From Planctomycetaceae bacterium (GTDB lineage: Bacteria; Planctomycetota; Planctomycetia; Planctomycetales; Planctomycetaceae), in assembly GCA_041398825.1 (NCBI GenBank), contig JAWKTX010000004.1:124001-188000 (forward strand): a stretch of 64,000 nt of DNA, read 5' to 3'. The position numbers and the translations under genes are program-made. Shown here piece by piece: positions 1 through 8,899 of the stretch (positions within the stretch are counted from its first letter, which is position 1; the number at the start of each line of letters is the position of its first letter). The notes under the pieces are model-generated. The model saw nothing but the letters and a program-made list of their open reading frames with translations. It did not search any database and was not told the origin of the DNA.

Positions 1-476
1 TTGGTAAACCTGCCTGTCCCATCATTTTCGTAAAGAGCAGAAGTCGGCGGCTCTTGAGGTTTTTGTCTGGCCCAGTCCCAGACGGTTGAATTCACACACA
101 GCAAGTCCGCATCACCGTCGGAATCGAAGTCAAAGAACGCCGTCCCCCCGCCCATTGTTTCCGGCAGCAGTTTTTCTCCATCGGCACCATTCTCGTGGAC
201 AAAGTCAATGCCTGCTTTCTGAGTAATGTCAGCAAATGGGATCTCTGGAACTTCCAGTTCAGGAAGTACGCGCCGTTCGGGAAGGGCGGACTGATCAATC
301 GATTCCACGACAACTTCAGGCTCGGGACGATTCAACCACCAAATGATCCCCCCAATAGCCAGCAGAACAACAACCGAAAGAATCGAGCCTGTAAGTGCCC
401 GGCCGACAATTCGATCATCGAGCGGTTCCTCATTTTCAGTTTCCGGGTTGGCATTCGGACGTTGATCCGCCGACAT
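1..476 (-). CDS. CRTAC/ASPIC-type VCBS (FG-GAP) repeat protein, N-terminal part
   Basis: The gene runs off the left edge, so only about 158 N-terminal residues are visible. Reading leftwards from ATG at 476 gives a hydrophilic cytoplasmic start (MSADQRPNANPE), one membrane segment (GSILSVVVLLAIGGIIWWL), then a periplasmic part beginning 'PFADITQKAGIDFVHENGA' and 'GGGTAFFDFDSDGDADLL'. The DxDxDGDxDL pattern is a calcium-binding VCBS/FG-GAP repeat, and the 'F.DIT..AGIDF.HENGA' entry is typical of CRTAC1/ASPIC-UnbV proteins, which are common in planctomycetes and anchored or exported. Function is unknown; adhesion or extracellular binding is usually assumed. Family call is firm, role is not. Confidence 0.85.
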   Translation of the reverse strand, partial: MSADQRPNANPETENEEPLDDRIVGRALTGSILSVVVLLAIGGIIWWLNRPEPEVVVESIDQSALPERRVLPELEVPEIPFADITQKAGIDFVHENGADGEKLLPETMGGGTAFFDFDSDGDADLLCVNSTVWDWARQKPQEPPTSALYENDGTGRFT

Positions 477-624
477 CTGGGGCTCCTGCGTTTGTTTCTA
501 TCTCATCAGTGAAGATTGCAACAATGTGACATCATCAACTGTGACATCAACAACTGTGACATCAACAACTGTGACATCATCAGCTGTGTTCATACTGCGA
601 GAATGAATGGTGTATCGATGCGGA
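477..624. repeat. Tandem 15-bp repeat, four copies (526-585)
   Basis: Positions 526-585 hold four head-to-tail copies of a 15-bp unit, GTGACATCAACAACT and one- or two-base variants. It lies between the start of the VCBS-repeat gene and the end of the phosphatase-like gene, both on the minus strand. The unit length is a multiple of three, but neither neighbouring gene reads through it. Microsatellite-like; no regulatory role can be shown. Confidence 0.8.
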
Positions 625-1701
625 TTATTTCTGATCATCGACCATTCGGGTATGAACTTTTTTCTCATTTAACGGTACGTCACGGTATTGCGAGTGACAG
701 GCCTTGCAGTTGGCAAGAATGCGGTCCAGATGCCCCGTAAGAACAGATGGCGGCGAAGTGGGCGACGGCGAAGATTGCTGCAGGCTCTTCCATTCGCCCA
801 GTTCTGTTTCCAGCGTCCGGGTGGCCGCTTCAGAATCTCGCAGTAATTCCTGAAAATCATCCGGCTGTTCTTTGACTTCTTCTGTACGCAGCATTTCGGT
901 GAAGAGTTCTCGCAGCAGAAGCAGTTGGTGTGCTGGTTTCAGGTCCGGGTGACTGGAGGGCGAAATCCAGCCCGCTTCGGCAATTTGTTTCAAATGATCA
1001 CTGATATGACTGACATCCACCATTGCTTCTGCCATCGGCGGAATCTCCTGAACCTCTTTGAACTCCACTTGTAGTTCATTAAGAAAGGAGTCTTCGAACG
1101 AAGTGGCCTGCTCAGCTGCCTCAAACAAACCCCGATATCCCGGGTCGGTTCCCGCGAGTTTCAGGATTGGAACGGCCAGTTCCCCTGAAATCAGACCGGC
1201 GCCCACGCAAGCCACGCTGGCAGCCGTCGGACTGCGATGTTTGCCATGGTGACAGTGGATGTAGATGGGACCGGGTAGATCTCGCACAGCCCTGGCGAGT
1301 TCTTTGATTCTCTGTTCCGGAATGCCATCGTAGCCATGCGGCAGGTGAACGTATCGCAGACCATGCCTCGCAGCCATCGCCACGTCAGGCGTCATGCCAT
1401 CGACACTGATGACGGTTTTGACTCCCAGATCTGCAAGCTCCTGAAATGCTGCATCCCCCTCGGGTAATCCCCCTGAGATAACCTTTGGATGCAATTGCAC
1501 AGAATTGGGCAGATACTGGCTGTTCAGCTTCACTGGCAAAAAAGCTTCGGACGATCCATTGTGGCCGACATCGTCCGCAGCCGAAACCGGAGGCGAACCA
1601 TCAAGACTCGACGATCGTTCTTCTTCTGGCGAAGTACGCCCCGATCCGGAACATCCAATCAGCAGACAGAAGACCAGAAGATTCAACACGGTTTTCAACA
1701 T
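625..1701 (-). CDS. Lipoprotein with CX5R phosphatase-like domain and C-terminal haem motif
   Basis: About 358 residues from ATG at 1701; a longer frame exists, but this start places a clean lipoprotein signal first (hydrophobic stretch ending LLIGC, lipid-carrying Cys about residue 17). Residues about 70-200 look like a dual-specificity/tyrosine phosphatase fold ('LADLGVKTVISVDG'), with the signature Cys150 and Arg156 in 'IHCHHGKHRSPTAA' (C-X5-R). Near the C-terminus (about 332-336) is CKACH, a c-type haem attachment motif, in a setting resembling the small cytochromes of planctomycetes. A lipid-anchored protein with both elements would act outside the cytoplasm. Phosphatase activity is inferred from the motif; a single CxxCH could be fortuitous, but the surrounding 'ILANCKACHSQYR' looks like a real cytochrome end. 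Confidence 0.8.
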   Translation of the reverse strand: MLKTVLNLLVFCLLIGCSGSGRTSPEEERSSSLDGSPPVSAADDVGHNGSSEAFLPVKLNSQYLPNSVQLHPKVISGGLPEGDAAFQELADLGVKTVISVDGMTPDVAMAARHGLRYVHLPHGYDGIPEQRIKELARAVRDLPGPIYIHCHHGKHRSPTAASVACVGAGLISGELAVPILKLAGTDPGYRGLFEAAEQATSFEDSFLNELQVEFKEVQEIPPMAEAMVDVSHISDHLKQIAEAGWISPSSHPDLKPAHQLLLLRELFTEMLRTEEVKEQPDDFQELLRDSEAATRTLETELGEWKSLQQSSPSPTSPPSVLTGHLDRILANCKACHSQYRDVPLNEKKVHTRMVDDQK

Positions 1702-1957
1702 GCGGTCAGAATTTCCATCATTAAGCTCCAAACCGATTTCGCCCTGACGTTCCGATCCATTTGCGGGCCAAATCTTGTCTGGCCATTTTAGAAAGAAACT
1801 CAAATCGTCGCTAACAGCCTCTTGAAAAACCGCACTGGCTCAAGCAGGAGACCTTAAAACACGACGGTTTCCAGTCGTCCTGCGTCCCTGGCCCGCTTTT
1901 TAACGGATAGTTAGATGTCAATTGCCCGATGAAGAGCGGCGAATCTGACCTGTGGCA

Positions 1958-3190
1958 TCAACGCACCGACACGTTTTCCTGACTCATCCTCAATTGTTCG
2001 GCGACATAGCTTCGCACCGATTCCGAGAGAGCACCAAAGAACCGGGAATCGGTGGTATAGCTGGACGAAGCTTCAAAAAGTCGAGTCTTCAGATTGAACC
2101 GACGCCGTGACCGGTGCTCGTCGGTGCCTGAACCGCGCTGAGAGAACTCAATGGCGAATTCACTGGTTCCCTGAATCGGGTGCTCCAGTTGCAGTTCATT
2201 CCTGAACAGCAGGTGATCAATCAGCTTGTCGGCTTCCTGTTTCCAAACCGCATCGTCAGCGGCTTCTCGCTGATGATGCTGGTCAATCTGCCACGCGTAG
2301 TTGGTGCGCACCATCAGGTTGTGAGCGTCAATCTGATGTTCGAAAACCATCAGAGCCACGATGTCGCTGTGCGGCGTCAGTTGTTTCGAAAGGTCCGTCA
2401 ATGCCGACAGTTCGGTGATGTTGGCCCCGGCGGAATTGTCGACCGGTTGCTTTGGACGCTTGTTGTCCGGAAGCTGAAAATTGCCCAGGTGGCGAGCATC
2501 TCCGTGAGTTCCCGTCACGAACCAGCCGCCCCAGCGTTTGTTCAGCGGCGAACCGTGGTCGGTACGAAAACTTCCGGCGGAAATCACAGGTTCGCCCTCT
2601 GGATTCGTCATCATCGATCGCACCTGCAGGCCGGGAATGCTTTTGGTGCGCGACGACGCGTGGCACGTCATGCAGCGAGCCACCTGGCGTTCGAACTTCG
2701 GTGCGGTGGGATCCTGGTCAAGTGTGTAAAACACCATGCCCAGCTTGTCGTCCGGCACGATGATTTCCAGCATGCCATCCGGCACGTAACCCACATACGC
2801 ATCGTCTCCGAAATATAAGGCTCGAGCATTCTGCGGACCGATCAACGGTCGCTGCAGGCTGCTCTTCAGAAACGTCAGCATCTGAGACGACTCGGGAATA
2901 TCCAGTTCCTTCAAAACCGATCGCAGATATCCAAACTGGTCTTCAAACGTGAGCGACTTTTCACCGCTGTCGATCAACGTCTGCAGCTTTGACACCACGT
3001 TGTCGGGCTTCGCGTTGGTGTAGTTGATGGGCTCGCTCTCAAAGTCGAGCGGCGGCGCTGCGAACGCACTGCCGAACGTGAACAGTGAACACAGGCAGAA
3101 CGTAATGTTCGCAAACGTTCGCATGCGATCTTCGGTCGCAAGGCGCGGACGCTGAATTCTGCGTGGTGGAGCCGATAAGAAGGATGTCAT
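1958..3190 (-). CDS. Secreted mono-haem (CxxCH) protein
   Basis: 410 residues from ATG at 3190, which overlaps the stop of the upstream PQQ gene by 4 bp (ATGA), suggesting translational coupling. A second ATG at 3124 begins MRTFANITFCLCSLFTFGSA, a good signal peptide ending before APPLDFE, and may be the true start. One c-type haem motif lies mid-protein (VARCMTCHASSRT), after a segment where a DxGMVFYTLDQ-like strand leads into it. The rest is not recognised beyond a planctomycete-type cytochrome protein. With the coupled beta-propeller partner, a periplasmic redox role is likely. No distal axial ligand can be assigned by eye. Confidence 0.75.
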   Translation of the reverse strand: MTSFLSAPPRRIQRPRLATEDRMRTFANITFCLCSLFTFGSAFAAPPLDFESEPINYTNAKPDNVVSKLQTLIDSGEKSLTFEDQFGYLRSVLKELDIPESSQMLTFLKSSLQRPLIGPQNARALYFGDDAYVGYVPDGMLEIIVPDDKLGMVFYTLDQDPTAPKFERQVARCMTCHASSRTKSIPGLQVRSMMTNPEGEPVISAGSFRTDHGSPLNKRWGGWFVTGTHGDARHLGNFQLPDNKRPKQPVDNSAGANITELSALTDLSKQLTPHSDIVALMVFEHQIDAHNLMVRTNYAWQIDQHHQREAADDAVWKQEADKLIDHLLFRNELQLEHPIQGTSEFAIEFSQRGSGTDEHRSRRRFNLKTRLFEASSSYTTDSRFFGALSESVRSYVAEQLRMSQENVSVR

Positions 3191-4833
3191 TTGTCGTCTC
3201 CTTCCACAGCAGAAACCTTCACAGCTTTCACTTCGCCGACATCACCTGTGGCTTTGCGTAGGCTATTCACTTTGCCTCCCGTGCGACTCACCAGTGAACC
3301 GTTCACAGCCGCGTAACCGTACTGAACCGGATCCGCAAACGTGCGTCCGTCCCGAGTCGACGGACGACCTCCGTCTTCCGAAGAATCGCCGCCCGCAGCA
3401 GGACGAGTCGGCCGACCGCCGCCAGTCTCGTTCGAATCACCTCCCGGTCGGCCACCGCGCCGCACGGGCTGTTCTTCGTTGCTGCCGTTGTCAGCGGTGG
3501 CGTCGCCAGCTCGTTTGGATTCTTTAGACGGATCATCGGAAGCTCCGCCGTGCTGATGGTCTCGTTCTTCGCGACGCTTCACATCGGCTTCGCCCGCCTC
3601 CACAGCGCCTTCGATCAGCTCGTTCTTCGCAATGATGTTGAAGTCGCGGCCGGCAGCGATGACCGTTGTCAGTCCGTCTTTGCCGAAGAGATAAATGTGA
3701 TCGCCAAGTCCCAGCGGAGTTGCCCAGCACAGCTGTCCGGACCGTTTGGTGTAAACGGATTCGCCCGTTTCCGCGTCAAAGCAATACAGCACTCCGACAT
3801 TGTTCACCCAGTATGCCAGCCCCTGATGAACCATCGGCGAACCAAATGATGGCATCGCCTTGGCAGCCTTCCACAAAACTTTGGTTTCGTAACCGCTGTC
3901 GGTCTTCACCACCTGCATCGCAAAGTTGGATTCTTTGGCTTCGTCCAGTTGTTCGTCGTGCATGCCGGGTGACGCACTGACCAGAAAACGACTTTCACCA
4001 AACGGCAGCGGAGTTGTACTGCGATTGCCTCCAACACCTTCCATCGTCCACAACTGTTCTCCGGTAGCCGGATCGTATCCATCCACACTGCCCGCTGAAC
4101 TGACGACAATCTGAGGCTGCCCTGCGATTTTCAGAACGATCGGTGAAGCATAGCTTTGGCGGCTGAAGCGTTCGGTTTGCCATTTGGTTTCACCGGTGAC
4201 TTTGTCGACCGCCAGCAGGTACGATGGTCCTTCGTGATCCACCAGCACGAAAACGCTGTCGGCCGTTTGTGCCACCGAAGATGCCAGTCCGATGCGAACT
4301 TCGAATTCACCGAATTCATCCACCAGATTGCGCACCCACGCTTCGCTGCCATCATGGTTGAGTGCGACAAGCTTGCCGGTTTCGAAGAACGCGTATACTC
4401 GATCACCATCCACTGCAGGCGTCGGAGCAGACCGGCTTTGGAAATAGTTGCTGCGAACCGGTTGAGCCGACTCCGTCTTGTAATCCCACAGCTTCGTGCC
4501 GTCGGCCAAAGCCATCGCCGTGACGTGGCAATCTTCCTTCATGGTTCCGTCAATGGACGTGACGAACACTTTGTCGTCCCAGATCAGCGGGCTCGACTGA
4601 CCGGTGCCAACCAGCTCGGTCTGCCAGCTCACATTGCTGGTCGGCGACCATTCCAAAGGCAGCGTTGCCGGATCAATCGCCGTCGCGCCGATTCCCAGAA
4701 AGCCGGGCCAGCGTTCGGGACTGGCGGATTCCTCGCCAGCCAGACACGCACAGAAGGTGAACAGAATGAAGCCCATGCCGATCAGTGTGTCTCGCATGAA
4801 TGTGTGTCCCCATATGGGATATTGTGTTTTCAT
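3187..4833 (-). CDS. PQQ-type beta-propeller repeat protein (BamB-like), secreted
   Basis: About 548 residues. The frame opens at ATG 4833, but ATG 4797 (MRDTLIGMGFILFTFCACLAG) gives a signal-peptide-like start. The body has repeated propeller blades such as 'SSPLIWDDKVFVTSIDG', 'DGTKLWDYKT', 'VYAFFETGKLVALNHDGS', 'TGETKWQTERF' and 'GYDPATGEQLWTMEG', the W-docking pattern of PQQ-like repeats. Canonical PQQ dehydrogenase residues were not identified, so this is probably a scaffold rather than an enzyme. Between about residues 425 and 500 the propeller is interrupted by a low-complexity Gly/Arg/Asp/Glu-rich stretch. Its stop overlaps the start of the mono-haem gene. Confidence 0.85.
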   Translation of the reverse strand: MKTQYPIWGHTFMRDTLIGMGFILFTFCACLAGEESASPERWPGFLGIGATAIDPATLPLEWSPTSNVSWQTELVGTGQSSPLIWDDKVFVTSIDGTMKEDCHVTAMALADGTKLWDYKTESAQPVRSNYFQSRSAPTPAVDGDRVYAFFETGKLVALNHDGSEAWVRNLVDEFGEFEVRIGLASSVAQTADSVFVLVDHEGPSYLLAVDKVTGETKWQTERFSRQSYASPIVLKIAGQPQIVVSSAGSVDGYDPATGEQLWTMEGVGGNRSTTPLPFGESRFLVSASPGMHDEQLDEAKESNFAMQVVKTDSGYETKVLWKAAKAMPSFGSPMVHQGLAYWVNNVGVLYCFDAETGESVYTKRSGQLCWATPLGLGDHIYLFGKDGLTTVIAAGRDFNIIAKNELIEGAVEAGEADVKRREERDHQHGGASDDPSKESKRAGDATADNGSNEEQPVRRGGRPGGDSNETGGGRPTRPAAGGDSSEDGGRPSTRDGRTFADPVQYGYAAVNGSLVSRTGGKVNSLRKATGDVGEVKAVKVSAVEGDDK

Positions 4834-4946
4834 TGAATTGTTTTCCGTAATGGTACTGCGAAATATTCGTTATCGCGTGGCGTCCGGAAGCAGGACACTT
4901 GCCGTGGTTGTGCCCTGCCGGGACGCCCTGAAAAGTAGCCGCAAAA

Positions 4947-5259
4947 TCAGTTCGAAGTCTTCAACTGGCTGGATGTCGAAACGGCAATCTGAGTGCTGGA
5001 TGCTGCGGCCAAGTGGGCGTCCTTCAGCCAGTGCAGCAGCGAACGCTTGTCAACAAAGGGTTCATAACCTCGATTGGCAGAAGACAACCGTGCCATCACG
5101 ATCGATCACAAACGTGCCGTGCTGCATGTCTTCCTGCTGTGGGTCGGATGCTCGAACGTAAACGCCCCAGGTTTCTGAAACGATGTAAGCCGGATCAGAC
5201 AACACCGGAAAACTAAAGCCGCCCAATTCCTGTTCCCTCTGACGAGTGTAGTCAGGCAT
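4947..5259 (-). pseudogene. Broken thioredoxin-fold (peroxiredoxin/AhpC-like) gene
   Basis: Two overlapping minus-strand frames together give the C-terminal half of a redoxin. The first (5259-5062) reads GFSFPVLSDPAYIVSETWGVY and then GTFVIDRDGTVVFCQ, the usual peroxiredoxin 'F..I...G.V.' strand, before stopping. A +1 shift near 5079 resumes with RGYEPFVDKRSLLHWLKDA, the expected helix, and ends at 4947. Upstream the frame enters a 16-bp triplicated repeat (5255-5302), and no catalytic CxxC or peroxidatic Cys region is found. So the gene appears both frameshifted and N-terminally destroyed. A sequencing error could explain the frameshift but not the missing front half. Confidence 0.6.
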
Positions 5260-5302
5260 GTCAGCTGTCTGGCATGTCAGCTGTCTGGCATGTCAGCTGT
5301 CA
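5255..5302. repeat. Tandem 16-bp repeat, three copies
   Basis: GGCATGTCAGCTGTCT occurs at 5255-5270 and 5271-5286, and with one change at 5287-5302. Because 16 is not a multiple of three, each copy shifts the reading frame. It sits exactly at the 5' edge of the broken redoxin gene and may be what destroyed its N-terminal coding part. Confidence 0.85.
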
Positions 5303-5442
5303 GGATGACGCCATCGAACAACGCCACGTCCGTCAGCAGCTCTGGAAATATCTTTGTGCCAGCGCTGTGTTCAGAACGTTGGACGAATCGCCAATCAGTG
5401 GATCACTTTGGTCTGTTCGAATCTCCATCCCCACAACACTCG

Positions 5443-6252
5443 TTATCGGCTTGCTGTCGCCGGTGCGGCGGGCGCTGGAAAGGGCACCTGAGGAACGGCA
5501 ACCGTTAAAGTGGCCGAATAGTAGGTGCTGTCATACCCTTCGCCGCTGCGTTCGGGTTCCTGGTGATGAATGACGGCCAGCACCATGTTGGCTTCGGTCG
5601 GCGTGAATTCTGCTTCGCCATTGGCATCGGTGCGGCGTTCAAATTTGTCATCAAATTCTTCCGCCAATGCCTGGCCTCGGGGGATAAACGTGACTCTGGC
5701 ATCCACCAGCGGCTTGTCTTCGAACAGCACGCGAACGCGAATTGGTTTGCCCGGACCACTTTCGGTTACGGGATTCGTCAGCGGCACCAGTTCCAGGGGA
5801 TGGCCGAGTGCTCGGTCGCAACGCATCAGAGGCCCTTTGGTGGCGGACGGATCGGGACCAACCACGAAGTAGGTTTTGGCACTCTTGATCGCTCGAATCT
5901 TTCCGTGCAGCGTGTCCAGTTCATGAGACACCACATGCAAGCCGGGCTTCGTAGTGATGTAAGGCGTGGTCCAGTAGCCCTGCTTTGGTTCGTAGGCCGT
6001 GCCGATCAGATTCGGCTTGAGATCGGTGGTGCAGCCGCAGGGCGCTTTCACCGCCAGGGATGCATGATCGAGCGTAATCAAGCTGTGCAGCTTGAAGTCG
6101 CGATGACCATTGCCGTGATTGCCTAGTTTCAGATCCACGTGAACGACATTGCCTTCACGAACCTCCGGAGTATTGACTTCGACCCACGTATCGTGAGCCA
6201 AGGCCGGAACAGCAATCACGGATGCGCAAATCAACGTAAACAAATTCTTCAT
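5443..6252 (-). CDS. DUF4198 domain protein, secreted
   Basis: 269 residues from ATG at 6252, preceded by a purine-rich site (AGAAGAAAGAA); a longer in-frame start at 6309 would bury the signal peptide. MKNLFTLICASVIAVPALA is a clean signal peptide with cleavage before HDTWVEVNTPEVREG. The mature protein begins with His-Asp-Thr-Trp and later has 'PIRVRVLFEDKPLVDARVTF' and 'TDANGEAEFTPTE', the Ig-like pattern of the DUF4198 family. Members are periplasmic and often linked to nickel/cobalt uptake. No transporter is adjacent, so a metal role here is only a family-based guess. Confidence 0.8.
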   Translation of the reverse strand: MKNLFTLICASVIAVPALAHDTWVEVNTPEVREGNVVHVDLKLGNHGNGHRDFKLHSLITLDHASLAVKAPCGCTTDLKPNLIGTAYEPKQGYWTTPYITTKPGLHVVSHELDTLHGKIRAIKSAKTYFVVGPDPSATKGPLMRCDRALGHPLELVPLTNPVTESGPGKPIRVRVLFEDKPLVDARVTFIPRGQALAEEFDDKFERRTDANGEAEFTPTEANMVLAVIHHQEPERSGEGYDSTYYSATLTVAVPQVPFPAPAAPATASR

Positions 6253-6407
6253 GGTCAGTTCTTTCTTCTGAATATTTGTGAGGTTATGGAAACGCTGGGC
6301 GGTCAGCATCGAACCGTTGCCCCCGTGGCCGAACGCAATTCGTCATTTCATGAGACTTATGCGGCGTGAAAAGATGGCCATTGCGTGTCAATGAGACTTC
6401 CCATCGA

Positions 6408-7454
6408 TCAGTACTCGCCAATCACTTCGCCGCCGCCGCGAGTTCCCAGCGCCTGCCAGGTGGATCGATCGATGTTGTCGCTGATGAAGCGCGCTGAACC
6501 GTCAGTCAGCAGCGCTTGTGCTCCACCTGTGTGCAGGCTGCGAGCGGCAAACCAGCCGATGCCATTGCGATGAACGTCGGGATCTTTCCAGTTCGGCGGC
6601 ACATAGGTGTTGAAGGAACCCGTGTGACCGTGAGACCAGATCCACGACATACCGCGTCGCCCGTCCCAGCGAGGACTGCCGTTGGCGGCTGCCGCGGCGA
6701 CCGCCAGATCCGGGTTATGGCCGGGGGCTCCGGAAAAGCCCTGACCAGCGGCCAGTAGTCCACCGCCCCCATAACGAGCCATCTGAATCTGAGGATCATC
6801 GGGCGTGGCATTCGTACTGTCGATACCGTTGCCTCGACGCGATTCCGAAAACATCACCGTGTTGGATGTTCCGTCCGTCACGTCACGAAACTTCGACGCC
6901 GAGGCCCACCAGAACAGGCCGTCCGTGCGAGCTCGAAAATCGTAGTTCGTATTCGTCCCGGAACCCGTACAATAACGATAATTTGTTCCTGCAAACGCCT
7001 GATCGGGCAGCGGCAGGTTCGGAATGCCATCGAATACTTCCATTCCGTTATCGCTGGGACACATGTAGAACGGGATGATGGTCTTCGCCGCCATGGTGTG
7101 AACCGGATTCAGCGTCTGGCTGCCGCCGGACCCCAGCATCAACGGAGCATCATTGGCAATCAGATTGGCCAGGTTGGCCTGTTCTACAAACGGCAGAATG
7201 GCCGCATGTACTGATCGCCCCCAGGTGCTGCTGGCAGCCATTCCAGGGAACAATGAGTAGGTTGATTCATAGTTGTGAATCGCCAACCCAATCTGCTTCA
7301 GATTGTTTTTGCATTGCGTTCGCCGAGCCGCCTCCCGCGCCTGCTGTACGGCAGGCAGCAGCAATGCAATCAGGATGGCAATGATCGCAATCACGACCAG
7401 AAGTTCAATGAGGGTGAAACCGCGTTTGCGGATTTCTGAATGAAGAAAAGGCAT
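6408..7454 (-). CDS. DUF1559 type IV pilin-like protein
   Basis: 348 residues from ATG at 7454. The N-terminus has the class III/pseudopilin signal 'KRGFTLIELLVVIAIIAIL' with Glu at +5, followed by 'LLPAVQQAREAARRTQCKNN' and 'LKQIGLAIHNYESTY', the hallmark of planctomycete DUF1559 proteins. The C-terminus carries the family's H-X9-DG signature (HTGGAQALLTDGSARFIS). Such proteins are processed by prepilin peptidase and assembled or displayed by type II secretion/type IV pilus-like systems; genomes often hold dozens of copies. A decayed relative lies 1.4 kb upstream (8900-9166). Confidence 0.93.
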   Translation of the reverse strand: MPFLHSEIRKRGFTLIELLVVIAIIAILIALLLPAVQQAREAARRTQCKNNLKQIGLAIHNYESTYSLFPGMAASSTWGRSVHAAILPFVEQANLANLIANDAPLMLGSGGSQTLNPVHTMAAKTIIPFYMCPSDNGMEVFDGIPNLPLPDQAFAGTNYRYCTGSGTNTNYDFRARTDGLFWWASASKFRDVTDGTSNTVMFSESRRGNGIDSTNATPDDPQIQMARYGGGGLLAAGQGFSGAPGHNPDLAVAAAAANGSPRWDGRRGMSWIWSHGHTGSFNTYVPPNWKDPDVHRNGIGWFAARSLHTGGAQALLTDGSARFISDNIDRSTWQALGTRGGGEVIGEY

Positions 7455-7878
7455 AAGAATAGACTCCCGTCTGTCTGTCGATTCCGAACGGCGAATGTCG
7501 CTTTCGATGACAGAACGTTGGTTTTTGAAATGCAAAGTCAGCTGTGAAATCATCGCGCACTGAGATCCTGGATTCGAAGCAGCCGGGGTTGGCACGCTCG
7601 CCACAAGCGCAGCGGAAGCTGTGTGGAGAGCGAACCGTGGCAGGCTTGAGCGAGCGCACCAACGCAGGCTGCCCGAATCGGTCAGGACCCAGGGGAAAAG
7701 GATTCAGACACAACAAATCTTCGATCTGGGCGGCGAAACGCCACAGAGTCGCAGGCAAAGCCATTGGGCCGCGTACAGCGCCTCGGCTTGGGCGTCATGC
7801 GAGCGGGCATGGCCCCCCGGAAGTTGTCCGCGCAGCGTCCGACGCTCCAGGAATGAATGCTCTGAATCCGAAGGGAGG
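7455..7878. other. Intergenic, no gene recognised
   Basis: This stretch separates the DUF1559 gene from the cysteine-rich protein gene. Open frames exist on both strands, but none has a signal peptide, ribosome site or recognisable family. It should contain the DUF1559 promoter; no clear -35/-10 pair could be picked out. Confidence 0.5.
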
Positions 7879-8748
7879 TCAGCAAAGGCGCGGGGGAGGA
7901 AGCGGTGCGGGAACACTGAATTCCGGCTGCCGTTCTGACTCAATGGGATTCACACAGTGAATAGGGTCCGTGGACTGAATTTCGGAGCGGAGATCCCGAA
8001 CGAAGGCGGGCGTCAGTACCGACATCCAGAACATCATGTTCCCATGGCACCTGGCAGCTTCAATGGCAGTCACCCATTTGGTGCGTGATTTCTTTGAACG
8101 CAGCGACTTTCGGCCATCGGTCGATGTGATCTTTACAGCATGCTCTGGCCTCCTGCGTGAGCAGCAGCTCGAAGATTGCCGGGAGATGCATGCACGCTTT
8201 GCCGCGGTGTTCATTATCGGGATGCCCCCGGTAGCGGAGATCTGTGACTCGGACTTAAGAGCACACTCGATTCTTCTGAGGTCGTTGTGACGTTGACAAC
8301 AGACTTCCGCATGTGCCCCTGTATTCTTTGTGGCGCATCTGCTGCAGGCCTGCTGTGCGGCTCTATTCTCCTCAGCGCGGCAGCAGGAGGACGTTGTGGC
8401 GGCAGAGCAATCCTCGCTTAACCCTTCCGACAGCCTCTCCGCATTCGCAGCCTCAATGACAAAGCCTGGAACTGTAACTCCGTGTTTTTTGGCCCAGGCC
8501 ACCTTTTCCTGATTCGAAAAACAACAGCATTCCTTCCAGCATTGATCGGCCGACATGCAACCGCAGGCGCGATTCGCACAGGGAAATGGCCGGGACGTAT
8601 CTTTGGTGTTGCCGCCGCGCGCGAGCTCGGTTGGTCGGGACAGGCTGAATGGGAGGGGCAGCATCAGAGCCATCAACGAAAACAAGACCGTCAGGCAAAC
8701 CAGCCCGCGGCCTCTCGATCTTCGAATGATGCGAATCCAATGGAACAT
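7879..8748 (-). CDS. Cysteine-rich secreted planctomycete protein (PCxNRxCGC family)
   Basis: About 289 residues from ATG at 8748. The start MFHWIRIIRRSRGRGLVCL leads into one hydrophobic segment (LTVLFSLMALMLPLPFSLS), then a dense Cys motif: 'RPFPCANRACGCMSADQC' followed by WKECCCFSNQEKVAWAKKHG. The middle has further clusters (CSRCATKNTGAHAEVCC, SSCCSRRRP) and the end is proline-rich (PAPLPPPRLC). I recall similar proteins in planctomycetes, always hypothetical, with a Cys-rich head, a 'C.G....W' block and a PPPR-like tail. The Cys pattern could bind metal or form disulfides. No function is known. Confidence 0.7.
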   Translation of the reverse strand: MFHWIRIIRRSRGRGLVCLTVLFSLMALMLPLPFSLSRPTELARGGNTKDTSRPFPCANRACGCMSADQCWKECCCFSNQEKVAWAKKHGVTVPGFVIEAANAERLSEGLSEDCSAATTSSCCRAEENRAAQQACSRCATKNTGAHAEVCCQRHNDLRRIECALKSESQISATGGIPIMNTAAKRACISRQSSSCCSRRRPEHAVKITSTDGRKSLRSKKSRTKWVTAIEAARCHGNMMFWMSVLTPAFVRDLRSEIQSTDPIHCVNPIESERQPEFSVPAPLPPPRLC

Positions 8749-8899
8749 GACTGCTTTCTGCCAGCCAGCAAGGACTGGGAAGCTCACCGATTCGCTCTCC
8801 ACAGGGATCATGCTAGCGGCTCAGATGTCGTTTCATGTGGGTGAGCGTTGCCTGCGGTCAGAGTTTCCCGTGAGTGGGAGCCTTTGGCGGTGGGCAGAG

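Noticed and set aside
526..585. Possible CRISPR array
   Set aside because: 15-bp units are directly joined with no spacers.
4879..4927. Terminator between the broken redoxin and PQQ genes
   Set aside because: GGCGTCC/GGACGCC can pair over a long imperfect hairpin, but there is no T run and the inner pairing is poor.
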